Translations under genes and position numbers: made by a program
Source: CAISOG01 sp044375625
GTDB lineage: Bacteria > Pseudomonadota > Alphaproteobacteria > CAISOG01
Direction: 5' to 3'
NCBI GenBank assembly: GCA_044375625.1
Contig: JBILMH010000049.1
Span: 1-9,974, forward strand
DNA length: 9,974 nucleotides
Notes under the pieces: generated by a model
The model's database searches: none
Seen by the model: only the letters and a program-made list of their open reading frames with translations
Told to the model about the DNA's origin: nothing
In this document: in pieces, positions 1-7,011 of the stretch
How the letters are laid out: every line of letters begins with the position of its first letter
Position numbering within the stretch: the first letter of the stretch is position 1

Positions 1-2309
1 GGCGATGAAGCCTGAGGTTTAGCCTCATCCGTCTTGGCCTCATCCGTCTTAGCATCGTCTGATTGTCTCGTCTGCTCCTCCGTCGAAGCTGCCGAAGCCA
101 CCTTGCCTGCGCCGCGACGGCGACGCCCTAAGGGGGCTTCTTTCGGTTCTTCCGATACATTGGCTGGCGGTTGAGTCAGCAATTCAGGAACAACAGGGAA
201 ATCCCCATCCCACAGCAGGGGATCCCCCTGATCATCGCTGGGACGATCGCCCCCCTGCCATTCTTGCTGAGGCTCTGGTCGGGCTGACCCCTCCCCATCC
301 TCACGGGAACGGCGGTAACGGTTGCGACCGCCACGGCGACGGCGGCGGCGACCACCCTCACCATCCCCATCATCACGGCGGGCACGGCTTACGCCTTCGC
401 TGTCTTCACCGTCTTTGTTGGTGGCCTCCTCCAACAACTCCTCATCTTCCTCCACGAGCAGATCGGCAAAATCGTCGTCCAGCTCTGGGTTGGCGGTGAT
501 TGAGGATGGCAACAGCTTTGGACGAAATTCCCCAGGGGTTCCCGCAATCCGATCCACATGATGTTCTGGCGGAATCAGGCTGTCATCTGGGGCAAATTCC
601 ACCGCCATGCCAAAGCGCGATTCCAAATGGCTAAGGGCTTCACGCTTATGATTCAGCAAATACAACGCAACCGCGGTGGGCAGGTGGATGATCAGCTTGC
701 TGCTGTTCTGGGTAATCCCCTCCTGCTCAATAACCCTAAGCATTTGCAGGGCAGAGGATTCCAGCGAACGCACATGCCCCGCACCACCGCAATGTTTGCA
801 AGTGTCGGCGGCAATTTCCAACAGGCTGGATCGCAACCGTTGCCGCGACAATTCCAACAAGCCAAAGGTGCTAAGATGGCCAATTTGTACCCGCGCCCGA
901 TCATTCTTCAGCGCATCACGCAACCGTTTTTCCACGGCAGAGCGATAGCGACGATCGTTCATGTCGATAAAGTCAATCACGATTAAGCCCGCCAAATCGC
1001 GCAGGCGCAGTTGTCGGGCAATTTCGTCGGCCGCCTCTAAATTGGTGCGATAGGCCGTTTCCTCAACATTGCGTTCGCGAATGGCTCGACCAGAGTTCAC
1101 ATCGACCGCCACCAAAGCCTCAGTCGGGTTGATCACCACATACCCGCCAGACCGCAACTTAACGGATGGGTTGTAGATATCCTCCAACTGCCGCTCCACA
1201 TCATATTTGTGGAACAGAGGCACAATGGGATCTTGATAGAATTTGACCCGGCGAACATGGCTGGGCATCAACTGGCGCATCAATTCCCGCGCCATGCGGA
1301 ACCCCTCAACCCCCGCAACCAGAATCTCATCAATCTCGCGGTTATAGATATCGCGTATCGCCCGTTTAATCAGGCTCCCCTCCTCATAAATCTGGGCGGG
1401 TGCCGTGGATTTCAGGGTATCTTCCCGAATGGTTTCCCAAACGCGGCTTAGGTATTCAAAGTCCCGCTTGATTTCCAACTTGTTACGATTTTCGCCCGCG
1501 GTGCGCAGGATAATCGCTGTACCATCGGGCGTTTCCAACTCATCGATAATAGAGCGCAGGCGTTGGCGATCCTTACCATCGTTAATTTTGCGAGAAATCC
1601 CACTGCTTTTGGTGGTGTTCGGCAAAAAGACGCAATAGCGACCCGCCAGGGATAAGTAGGTGGTCAGTGCCGCCCCCTTATTCCCGCGCTCCTCCTTAAC
1701 AATCTGAACCAACATCACTTGGCGGCTTTTGATGACTTCCTGAATGCTGTAACGGCGCAGCAGTTGGCGCATTTTTCGTTCCGCATCATCGGCGGGGCGG
1801 CTACCACCACGGCGGCGACGGCGAGGACGGCCAGAGGATGATTCGGCGCCATCATCCTCCCCCTCTTCAGCATTAGCGCTGGCAGAATTTTCGTCGGAAT
1901 CCTCCGCGTCAAAATCATCGTCATCGCCATCATTGCCGTTAAAGGGCTGATCATTGCCATCTTCATCGCGCATCACCACGCCATCGTCATCATCCCCACC
2001 ATCCTCTTCGCCCTCAACACCGGCCAGCCGTTGCGCCTCTAACAAGGCCTGGCGATCCTCAACAGGAATGCGGAAATAGTCGGGGTGAATCTCACTAAAC
2101 GGCAAAAAACCGTGGCGGTTTCCACCAAAATCCACAAAGGCAGCCTGCAAAGACGGCTCAACTCGCGTGACAATCGCTAAGTAAATATTGCTTTTAAGCT
2201 GTTTTTTGTGGCTGGACTCAAAGTCAAAATCCTCAACTTTGGTCTCGTTCATGACCACCACGCGCGTTTCCTCCGCGTAGGTGGCGTCTATTAACATTTT
2301 TTTGTTCAT
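1..2309 (-). CDS. rne: Ribonuclease E (RNase E/G family), 3' end beyond the window
   Basis: This is the endoribonuclease that starts mRNA decay and processes rRNA and tRNA; it normally scaffolds the degradosome. About 769 residues are visible and the frame stays open to the left edge, so the C-terminus is missing. The start (MNKKMLIDAT) matches the family N-terminus, with a GGAG at 2320-2323. The S1 domain begins near residue 36 and is interrupted at about residues 97-180 by an acidic stretch followed by an arginine run, then resumes at VQIVKEERGNKG. The catalytic aspartates are D403 (VAVDVNSGRA) and D446 (VIDFIDM). The zinc-link cysteines are C504 and C507 (TCKHC). All four sit exactly 100 residues after E. 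coli D303, D346, C404 and C407, which fits one net insertion of that size. The tail after about residue 620 is low complexity: acidic, then arginine-rich around 650-670. Such S1 insertions are known in alphaproteobacterial RNase E. Identification is secure. Confidence 0.96.
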   Translation of the reverse strand, partial: MNKKMLIDATYAEETRVVVMNETKVEDFDFESSHKKQLKSNIYLAIVTRVEPSLQAAFVDFGGNRHGFLPFSEIHPDYFRIPVEDRQALLEAQRLAGVEGEEDGGDDDDGVVMRDEDGNDQPFNGNDGDDDDFDAEDSDENSASANAEEGEDDGAESSSGRPRRRRRGGSRPADDAERKMRQLLRRYSIQEVIKSRQVMLVQIVKEERGNKGAALTTYLSLAGRYCVFLPNTTKSSGISRKINDGKDRQRLRSIIDELETPDGTAIILRTAGENRNKLEIKRDFEYLSRVWETIREDTLKSTAPAQIYEEGSLIKRAIRDIYNREIDEILVAGVEGFRMARELMRQLMPSHVRRVKFYQDPIVPLFHKYDVERQLEDIYNPSVKLRSGGYVVINPTEALVAVDVNSGRAIRERNVEETAYRTNLEAADEIARQLRLRDLAGLIVIDFIDMNDRRYRSAVEKRLRDALKNDRARVQIGHLSTFGLLELSRQRLRSSLLEIAADTCKHCGGAGHVRSLESSALQMLRVIEQEGITQNSSKLIIHLPTAVALYLLNHKREALSHLESRFGMAVEFAPDDSLIPPEHHVDRIAGTPGEFRPKLLPSSITANPELDDDFADLLVEEDEELLEEATNKDGEDSEGVSRARRDDGDGEGGRRRRRRGGRNRYRRSREDGEGSARPEPQQEWQGGDRPSDDQGDPLLWDGDFPVVPELLTQPPANVSEEPKEAPLGRRRRGAGKVASAASTEEQTRQSDDAKTDEAKTDEAKPQASS
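23..52. repeat. 15-bp tandem repeat inside the rne tail
   Basis: Two copies of a 15-base unit (cctcatccgtctt followed by gg or ag) lie head to tail with one mismatch. A decayed partial third copy may follow. On the minus strand they encode two KTDEA units in the charged C-terminal tail of RNase E. The repeat is in frame and probably reflects slippage in a disordered region. Confidence 0.75.
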
Positions 2310-2311
2310 AA

Positions 2312-2357
2312 TCAGGTATCTCCAATAGGGTATCAGGTCGATAAGAAAGGCACCTGA
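2312..2357 (-). promoter_or_regulatory. Inverted repeat with two alternative partners over the rne ribosome binding site
   Basis: In the rne transcript sense, TCAGGT (2357-2352) is followed by two copies of ACCTGA, at 2338-2333 and 2317-2312. Pairing with the first copy gives a hairpin with a 13-base loop that leaves the GGAG at 2323-2320 free. Pairing with the second copy, which lies between GGAG and the ATG at 2309, would put the ribosome binding site in a loop and block the start region. The repeats are seen; the regulatory reading is inference. The stems are short (6 bp plus a G-U). Confidence 0.4.
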
Positions 2358-2467
2358 CAACAGAAAGGACGATTTGTTTTGCTAAACCATTCCAAGGCAA
2401 CGCCCGCCAGACCAATGCAATTGGGTTGGACAGGACAAAAATCCCCTTAAAAAACTTATGGGAAAAA

Positions 2468-2496
2468 ATTATCGGTATGGGGCGCTTGGCAACCAA
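2468..2496 (-). promoter_or_regulatory. Possible sigma-70-type promoter for rne
   Basis: Minus strand TTGGTT (2496-2491), 17 bases, then GATAAT (2473-2468). The -10 box matches the consensus at 5 of 6 positions and the -35 at 3 of 6. Transcription from here would give a leader of about 150 bases. This was found by eye, and other weak candidates exist nearby. Confidence 0.3.
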
Positions 2497-2585
2497 CATC
2501 AACGTCATCTTTTGTCTGTTATCAGGATTGAAGGCGGAACAGTGGTCATTTCCAACAGATCACCGCACAACATTCTGTAAAACCA

Positions 2586-2611
2586 TTGCCCACCATAACG
2601 GTACTGGGCAA
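2586..2611 (-). terminator. Inverted repeat after hpt, possible weak terminator
   Basis: TTGCCCA and TGGGCAA form a perfect 7-bp inverted repeat separated by 12 bases, starting about 38 bases after the hpt stop codon. In the hpt direction it is followed by TGGTTTTAC, a short and imperfect T-tract, so termination is uncertain. It could equally be an mRNA-end stabilising hairpin. Confidence 0.3.
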
Positions 2612-2649
2612 AAAACACAATTCTTTCTTTCGCCCACCCGATTGCCCTG

Positions 2650-3006
2650 TTAACCGGTGACGTGATCCGCCACAAAACCACGCAGGGCGGACAAGCCAAC
2701 ATCGGTATCGGCCAAAAATTGCTGGCTGTGATGACGCGCCTCAACCAAAATTTTTGCCTTGGCCGCCTGGTCAATCTGTTCGGCAACAGCGTGCAGATGC
2801 ATCAGGCCAACCCCCGCGCAAAGCGACTTAAGGGCATGTGCCTGCTGCTGCATTTCCTCAAGATTGCCGTCATGATATGCCTGCTTAAGGGCGCCGTGAC
2901 GATCCTGGAATTCATCAAAAAACACCGCCACCAACTCTTGCAGCGCGCCAACACCAATTAAATCCAGCAGTTCGACTAAGCTTTCAGGATTAAAATTTTT
3001 TTCCAT
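2650..3006 (-). CDS. Stand-alone histidine phosphotransfer (HPt) domain protein
   Basis: This 118-residue protein consists of little more than one HPt domain, the four-helix bundle that relays phosphate between receiver domains in multistep phosphorelays. The phosphoacceptor is probably H57 in QAHALKSLCAGVGL, which fits the family pattern of HxLK followed a few residues later by a small residue and glycine. The first 50 residues contain amphipathic helices and an FFDEFQDR segment typical of the helix before the active histidine. No kinase, receiver or membrane segment is attached, so its partners must be encoded elsewhere. The start MEKNFNPESL has only a weak GGA-type site before it. The divergently transcribed neighbour is a SixA-type phosphohistidine phosphatase, an enzyme family known to act on HPt domains. 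Upstream and downstream partners cannot be named from the sequence. Confidence 0.88.
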   Translation of the reverse strand: MEKNFNPESLVELLDLIGVGALQELVAVFFDEFQDRHGALKQAYHDGNLEEMQQQAHALKSLCAGVGLMHLHAVAEQIDQAAKAKILVEARHHSQQFLADTDVGLSALRGFVADHVTG

Positions 3007-3175
3007 TATCTGTTCCGTTAATCGTTATGGTGTTGGCAGGGGTGAGAGGGGTCGCGAGAATGAGGGGGCAAAAATTGGGGTTCATGCCTGACTCAAAATT
3101 ATGCTAAACCATTCGCCAGCCATTAAACAATGTCATGAAACATTACCCAGAAACAAGACTAAGGGATTTCGCGCG

Positions 3176-3718
3176 ATGAAACATCTGCTAATCATGCGCC
3201 ATGCAGAGGCTGGCAACAGCATGAACCCGAACCTTAGGGATTTTGATCGCCCCTTAACCGCGCATGGCCAAAACCAATGCGCCCTGCAACGGCAACGGTT
3301 GATTGCGCAGAATCTTTATCCCGACCTGATTTTGCACTCCTCGGCACTGCGTACCCAGCAAACGGCGCAGCTGGTCGCGCCACACCAGGACAGCAAGCGG
3401 ATTGCCAGCGATGACCTGTACAATGGTCATGGCCATCATCCCAACGGCAGTTATCAAAATTATCTGGATATTGCGGATAGCCTTGGTGGCAACAGCAACT
3501 GCCTGCTGCTGATCGGCCATAACCCCGTTATCAGCGCGCTGGCCACCTATTTGCATGGCCAGGGCGCCTCTCGTGATGCTAGCCCTGACCCAGGATTAGC
3601 CGCCAGCTACTTTGCCCCCGCCACCCTTATGGGCTTTGCCGTTACCGATGAGGGACGGTTCAATCAGCCCGACAACCGCTGGCGAACACTTTTTTGCTGG
3701 ACTGCCATCGGCGACTAA
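3176..3718 (+). CDS. sixA: SixA-type phosphohistidine phosphatase (histidine phosphatase superfamily)
   Basis: This is a 180-residue cytoplasmic member of the branch 1 histidine phosphatase superfamily. The RHG-type motif is MRHAEAG with R8 and the nucleophile H9. DFDRPLTAHG follows at 22-31, a signature of the SixA group. R59 lies in SSALRTQQTA, and the second catalytic histidine, H115, is in LIGHNP. SixA of E. coli removes phosphate from the HPt domain of ArcB, and related enzymes are short like this one. The ATG at 3176 was chosen because AAGGGA lies at 3161-3166 with 9 bases of spacing and because family members begin just before MRHAE. An in-frame upstream ATG at 3101 would add 25 residues without family likeness. 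The 169 bases between this gene and hpt must carry both promoters; I see no strong boxes. The family call is firm. The substrate is inferred from the neighbouring HPt gene. Confidence 0.85.
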   Translation: MKHLLIMRHAEAGNSMNPNLRDFDRPLTAHGQNQCALQRQRLIAQNLYPDLILHSSALRTQQTAQLVAPHQDSKRIASDDLYNGHGHHPNGSYQNYLDIADSLGGNSNCLLLIGHNPVISALATYLHGQGASRDASPDPGLAASYFAPATLMGFAVTDEGRFNQPDNRWRTLFCWTAIGD

Positions 3719-3741
3719 GCTTTGGGCAAAGGCCGTCTTTT
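3719..3741 (+). terminator. Possible weak terminator after sixA
   Basis: The short stem GCTTT/AAAGGC (one G-U pair, loop GGGCA) is followed by CGTCTTTT. It sits between the convergent sixA and zeta stop codons, which are only 21 bases apart. The stem is short, so the call is tentative. Confidence 0.3.
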
Positions 3742-4108
3742 AGGAAAAGCTCATCAGCAATTCTTGATTAAAATCGCTGCTGTACTGATCCGATAAAATA
3801 TCATGTTTTGCCATGATCATCAGCTTATCCATTTGACTCCGAATCGCCTGCCGCGACTGGGGGCAACAATTTTCTTGGCAGTCTTTAAAGACTTTGCGCA
3901 AAACATCATCATCGCCAGGTTCCTCAAAATCGGCAATGACCACGCTGCGGGCGTAATTTTCCTTCTCGATACCCTGCAGACCAAACAATTCGGCAGCCCA
4001 ATAGCCCAACAGCTTATTGCGGCGCACGTTAATCAAAAATCGACACTCATAATCTTCATCATAGCTATTCGTTGTTTTTTGTGCTATTTCATAGGATACC
4101 AACATCAT
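3740..4108 (-). CDS. DUF1476 protein, F1Fo-ATPase inhibitor zeta subunit family
   Basis: The 122-residue protein has the DUF1476 core: RRNKLLGYWAAELFGL at 29-44 and ADFEEPGDDDVLRKV at 59-73, both near consensus. In Paracoccus denitrificans this family is the zeta subunit, which binds F1 and blocks ATP hydrolysis; the family is restricted mainly to Alphaproteobacteria. The ATG at 4108 was chosen, with GGGGG at 4113-4117 just before it; the ATG directly after it, at 4105, has better spacing and is equally possible. A TTG at 4138 would lie within the likely -10 box and is rejected. Two oddities are seen. The usual acidic N-terminal motif (FDDREKAFE or similar), which in Paracoccus belongs to the inhibitory segment, is not recognisable in the first 16 residues. 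The region after residue 75 carries CQENCC and an extra C-terminal tail. Whether it still inhibits is therefore open. Confidence 0.87.
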   Translation of the reverse strand: MMLVSYEIAQKTTNSYDEDYECRFLINVRRNKLLGYWAAELFGLQGIEKENYARSVVIADFEEPGDDDVLRKVFKDCQENCCPQSRQAIRSQMDKLMIMAKHDILSDQYSSDFNQELLMSFS

Positions 4109-4137
4109 ATGACCCCCAATTGGCAAGAGTTTTACCA

Positions 4138-4166
4138 ATTATAATAAGCGCAAAAAAGTTAATAAA
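4138..4166 (-). promoter_or_regulatory. Probable promoter of the zeta subunit gene
   Basis: On the minus strand a perfect TATAAT lies at 4143-4138, with TTTATT at 4166-4161 and 17 bases between. Initiation near 4131 would leave a leader of about 23 bases before the ATG at 4108, with the GGGGG ribosome binding site inside it. The -35 box is weak (3 of 6). Confidence 0.5.
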
Positions 4167-4174
4167 TGACTTAG

Positions 4175-4195
4175 CTGTTTCTTATAAAGAGACAG
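4175..4195. promoter_or_regulatory. 21-bp near-palindrome between zeta and ndvB
   Basis: CTGTTTCT, TATAA and AGAGACAG form an inverted repeat with one mismatch in 8 positions. It lies 9 bases upstream of the weak -35 box of the zeta promoter and 126 bases before the ndvB start. Spacing and symmetry would suit a dimeric regulator. It is less convincing as a terminator because neither strand has a T-tract after it and no gene ends here. Confidence 0.4.
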
Positions 4196-4245
4196 TTTCG
4201 GCGTTTTCCACCATTGTTTTGCCAAAATTGCCTGCATGATGGAAA

Positions 4246-4279
4246 TGTACAACCGCAAGCTTTTATCTGTTATTATATT
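4246..4279 (+). promoter_or_regulatory. Possible ndvB promoter region
   Basis: The AT-rich stretch TATTATATT at 4271-4279 offers a -10 box about 40 bases before the ndvB start. TGTACA at 4246-4251 resembles a -35 box but with a long 19-base spacing. The ribosome binding site AAAAGGG at 4306-4312 is clear. Only the AT-rich -10 region is persuasive. Confidence 0.28.
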
Positions 4280-4320
4280 TTCACAATCCCTCACCGTAAG
4301 TTAACAAAAGGGTTCGCACC

Positions 4321-6960
4321 ATGCGCCGCAGAAATTTAATCGTTATTGCCCTGGCCTTAATCCTGAACCTGGGGTTCTGGAGCTGGCTGAATTGGCCGCA
4401 GCAGGAGGAGGCGTGGAGTGGGGTAATTCGCGGGGTATCTTTTGCCCCCTTTAGCAATGCGCACAACCCTATATCCAAAATCGACCCAACCCCTGAGGAT
4501 ATTGCCCGCGACCTGCAATTGGTCAGTGGCCAGGTCAATTCGGTCAGAACTTATAGTGTTCTAAACGGGTTGGATGTGGTGCCCGATTTGGCCAAACCCT
4601 ATGGCCTGGATGTCACCCTTGGTGCCTGGCTGGACAAAAACCAAGATACCAATGGGCAGGAGGTGGAGCGGATCATCACCCTGGCCAATCAGCAGGACAA
4701 TGTTAAAAATTTGGTGGTCGGGAACGAGGTTTTGTTGCGGGGCGATTTAACCGTGGCCGAGCTGGCCGCGCACCTGGATCGCGTTCGGGAGGCTACCAAA
4801 CAGCCGGTCAGCACCGCGGAAACCTGGAAGGGGTGGTTGGATCACCCTGAGCTGGCCAACCATGTGGACTTTATCGCCATTCACATCCTGCCCTATTGGG
4901 AGGGGATTGCGCTGGACAACTCCATCGCCTTCACCAAAGAAGTCTATGGCATGGTGCAAAAGGCCTTTCCCGGCAAGCGTATTGTGATTACTGAGGTGGG
5001 CTGGCCAAGCAGTGGGCGCATCAAAAAAGCAGCCGTAGCCTCACCCGCCAATCAGGCAGCGTTCCTGAGGCAGTTTTTGAACTTTGCCCGCGCCAATGAT
5101 ATTGAATACTACATCATGGAAGCCTTTGATCAGCCTTGGAAAAAAGTGCAGGAAGGTGGGGTTGGCGCCTATTGGGGTATCTTTAACGAAGCGCGCGAAG
5201 CCAAATTTGCCATGACGGGATCGTTGGTCAGCTACCCCAGTTGGCCATTGCTGGTGCTGGCGGCATCACTGCTGGCGGCGCCCGCCATTTGGTTGTTTGC
5301 ACGGATGCGCCCCGACATTCGGATTAAGGGGCATTTTGCCTATGCCCTGTTGTTACAGGTGGCGGTATCCTATCTGGTTTGGGTGGTGTATTTGGGGGCA
5401 ACCCAATATCTATCGCCGCTGGGATCCTTGGTTTTTGTGATTAACCTAGGCGCCCTGGCCTTCTTGGTGACCCTACTGCTTTGCGATGGTATTGAGATGG
5501 CGGAGGTGTTGTGGTCAGAACCCAATCGCCGCAACTTCAAGCCGTTTGCGCAGCCTGATCCCAACTTTGTGCCCAAAGTATCGATTCACCTGCCCATCTG
5601 TAATGAGCCGCCAGAGATGGTGGCAGAAACTCTGCAAGGACTGAAACGGCTGGACTATCCCAATCTGGAAGTGCTGGTCATCAGCAACAACTGCTCCAAC
5701 CCAGCAATTTGGCAGCCTATTCAGCAGCTTTGCAGCGAACTGGGTGATTCGTTCCGCTTTTTCCACTTGGAAAAGGTTGATGGCTTTAAGGCCGGCGCGC
5801 TGAACTTTGCCATGCGCAACACCGCCCCTGATGTCGATATTATTGGGGTGATTGACAGCGATTATGTGGTGGACAGCAACTGGCTGAACGCCCTTATCCC
5901 CTATTTCCGCGACCAGGAAATCGGTTTTGTGCAAGCGCCGCAGGATAATCGTGATGGTGATGCATCGGTGTTTAAAAGCATGTGCCAATGGGAATATGCA
6001 GGCTTTTTTGAAATCGGTATGGTGCAACGGAATGAGCGTGACGCGATCATTCAGCATGGCACCATGACCCTGATTCGCGCCGAAGCGTTGAAAAATCTGA
6101 ACGGCTGGGCGGAATGGTGCATCTGTGAGGATTCTGAGCTTGGCTTGCGCCTTATGCAGGCGGGCTACAAATCCGTCTATGTCCCGGTTACCTTTGGGCG
6201 CGGCCTGAACCCCGACACCTTTATTGCCTATAAAAAACAGCGATATCGGTGGGCGTTTGGCGCGATGCAGATTCTGCGCGGCCATTCCAAGGATCTGTTT
6301 ACCCTGCGTAAGGATGCCAAATTGACGATGGCGCAGCGGTACCATTTCTTGGTTGGCTGGTTCCCATGGATTATGGACGCCATGTCCCTGCTGTTCACCA
6401 CCCTTGGCCTGTTGTGGACGGTTGGGATACTGGCCTTGCCACGCTATTTCGAATATCCGCTGACCCTGTTCATCGTACCAACCCTGGGGGTCTTTCTGTA
6501 CAAAATGGTGCAGTTCTTTGCCCTGTATAACAAACGGGTGCGTTGCAGCTTTAGCCAAAAGCTGGGGGCTGCGGTGGCGGGCTTGGCCTTAAGCTACAGC
6601 ATTGCCTGCGCGGTATTGGCGGGATTGACCAACAAAAAGGGCACCTTTTTACGAACCCCCAAATGTGAAAACAAACCAGCGTTTTTCAAAGGCTTTTTGA
6701 TGGCGCGGGAGGAGTTGGGCTTTACCCTGTTGCTGTGGCTGGGTGCCTTTTCGGTCAATGCCATGACCGGTAAAGATGACCCTGAAGCACGGATGTGGGC
6801 GTTTATCCTGCTGATTCAGTCTCTGCCCTATTTGGCCTCGGTTATCACCTCCATGATCAACGCGTTGGAGGGGGTATCGTTGCCACGCTGGCTGCGTTGG
6901 TTGAGGCGAGCACCAAAACAGGCGGCGACGACAAAGGCTTCAACCACCGCCACGGCTTAA
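4321..6960 (+). CDS. ndvB: NdvB-like beta-1,3-glucan synthase: periplasmic GH17 domain fused to a membrane GT2 glycosyltransferase
   Basis: This 879-residue inner-membrane protein has an N-terminal anchor at about 6-24, then a GH17-like domain (about 35-300) predicted to be periplasmic. Both GH17 catalytic glutamates are present: E136 in VVGNEV as acid/base and E225 in ITEVGWPSSG as nucleophile. Three membrane segments follow (about 305-328, 339-359, 370-390). A cytoplasmic GT2 domain (about 415-655) contains IDSDY (D512, D514), CEDSELG (E603, D604) and QRYRW (640-644). About five more membrane segments end near 849. The family is known from NdvB of Bradyrhizobium and Pseudomonas aeruginosa, which make beta-1,3-linked periplasmic glucans from UDP-glucose. 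I infer that GT2 polymerises and exports the chain while GH17 trims, branches or cyclises it. The start is supported by AAAAGGG at 4306-4312. The gene is followed 51 bases later by trpD, to which it has no metabolic link. Product linkage and cyclisation cannot be read from the sequence. Confidence 0.88.
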   Translation: MRRRNLIVIALALILNLGFWSWLNWPQQEEAWSGVIRGVSFAPFSNAHNPISKIDPTPEDIARDLQLVSGQVNSVRTYSVLNGLDVVPDLAKPYGLDVTLGAWLDKNQDTNGQEVERIITLANQQDNVKNLVVGNEVLLRGDLTVAELAAHLDRVREATKQPVSTAETWKGWLDHPELANHVDFIAIHILPYWEGIALDNSIAFTKEVYGMVQKAFPGKRIVITEVGWPSSGRIKKAAVASPANQAAFLRQFLNFARANDIEYYIMEAFDQPWKKVQEGGVGAYWGIFNEAREAKFAMTGSLVSYPSWPLLVLAASLLAAPAIWLFARMRPDIRIKGHFAYALLLQVAVSYLVWVVYLGATQYLSPLGSLVFVINLGALAFLVTLLLCDGIEMAEVLWSEPNRRNFKPFAQPDPNFVPKVSIHLPICNEPPEMVAETLQGLKRLDYPNLEVLVISNNCSNPAIWQPIQQLCSELGDSFRFFHLEKVDGFKAGALNFAMRNTAPDVDIIGVIDSDYVVDSNWLNALIPYFRDQEIGFVQAPQDNRDGDASVFKSMCQWEYAGFFEIGMVQRNERDAIIQHGTMTLIRAEALKNLNGWAEWCICEDSELGLRLMQAGYKSVYVPVTFGRGLNPDTFIAYKKQRYRWAFGAMQILRGHSKDLFTLRKDAKLTMAQRYHFLVGWFPWIMDAMSLLFTTLGLLWTVGILALPRYFEYPLTLFIVPTLGVFLYKMVQFFALYNKRVRCSFSQKLGAAVAGLALSYSIACAVLAGLTNKKGTFLRTPKCENKPAFFKGFLMAREELGFTLLLWLGAFSVNAMTGKDDPEARMWAFILLIQSLPYLASVITSMINALEGVSLPRWLRWLRRAPKQAATTKASTTATA

Positions 6961-7011
6961 GGGAACAACAGGCCTGTGCGCGGCCTAACGCTTTAAGGGC
7001 ATGCTGTTTTG

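Larger units (their letters stand above)
2310..2649. other. 340-base intergenic region between hpt and rne
   Basis: No convincing gene is present here. Short open frames overlap both flanks and have no recognisable family features. On the minus strand the region holds the probable leader of rne: a possible promoter about 160 bases upstream of the start, a pair of ACCTGA boxes that can each pair with one TCAGGT, and a GGAG ribosome binding site. It also holds an inverted repeat shortly after the hpt stop. A long leader fits a gene controlled after transcription, as rne is in E. coli, but this is inference. Confidence 0.6.

Noticed and set aside
322..1638. Several plus-strand open frames opposite rne
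   Set aside because: They are antisense to a continuous RNase E reading frame with all catalytic motifs; their arginine, serine and proline runs are complements of its charged repeats.
2233..2508. A 91-codon minus-strand frame over the rne start
   Set aside because: It overlaps the well-supported rne N-terminus in another frame and has no recognisable features; its upstream part is the rne leader.
3101..3175. Upstream ATG start for the sixA gene
   Set aside because: The extra 25 residues show no family likeness, while the ATG at 3176 has a well-spaced AAGGGA and fits the MRHAE start of relatives.
5680..5700. Missing aspartate in the first GT2 loop (VLVISNNCSN instead of a DD or DN type motif)
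   Set aside because: As far as I recall, NdvB relatives also lack the aspartate at this site (IINN type), and the other GT2 motifs are intact, so this seems a family trait and not a defect.
5515..6558. A 347-codon open frame on the minus strand inside ndvB
   Set aside because: It lies antisense to the GT2 domain, whose motifs are intact on the plus strand. Its translation has no recognisable family features, and it is explained by codon bias of the real gene.
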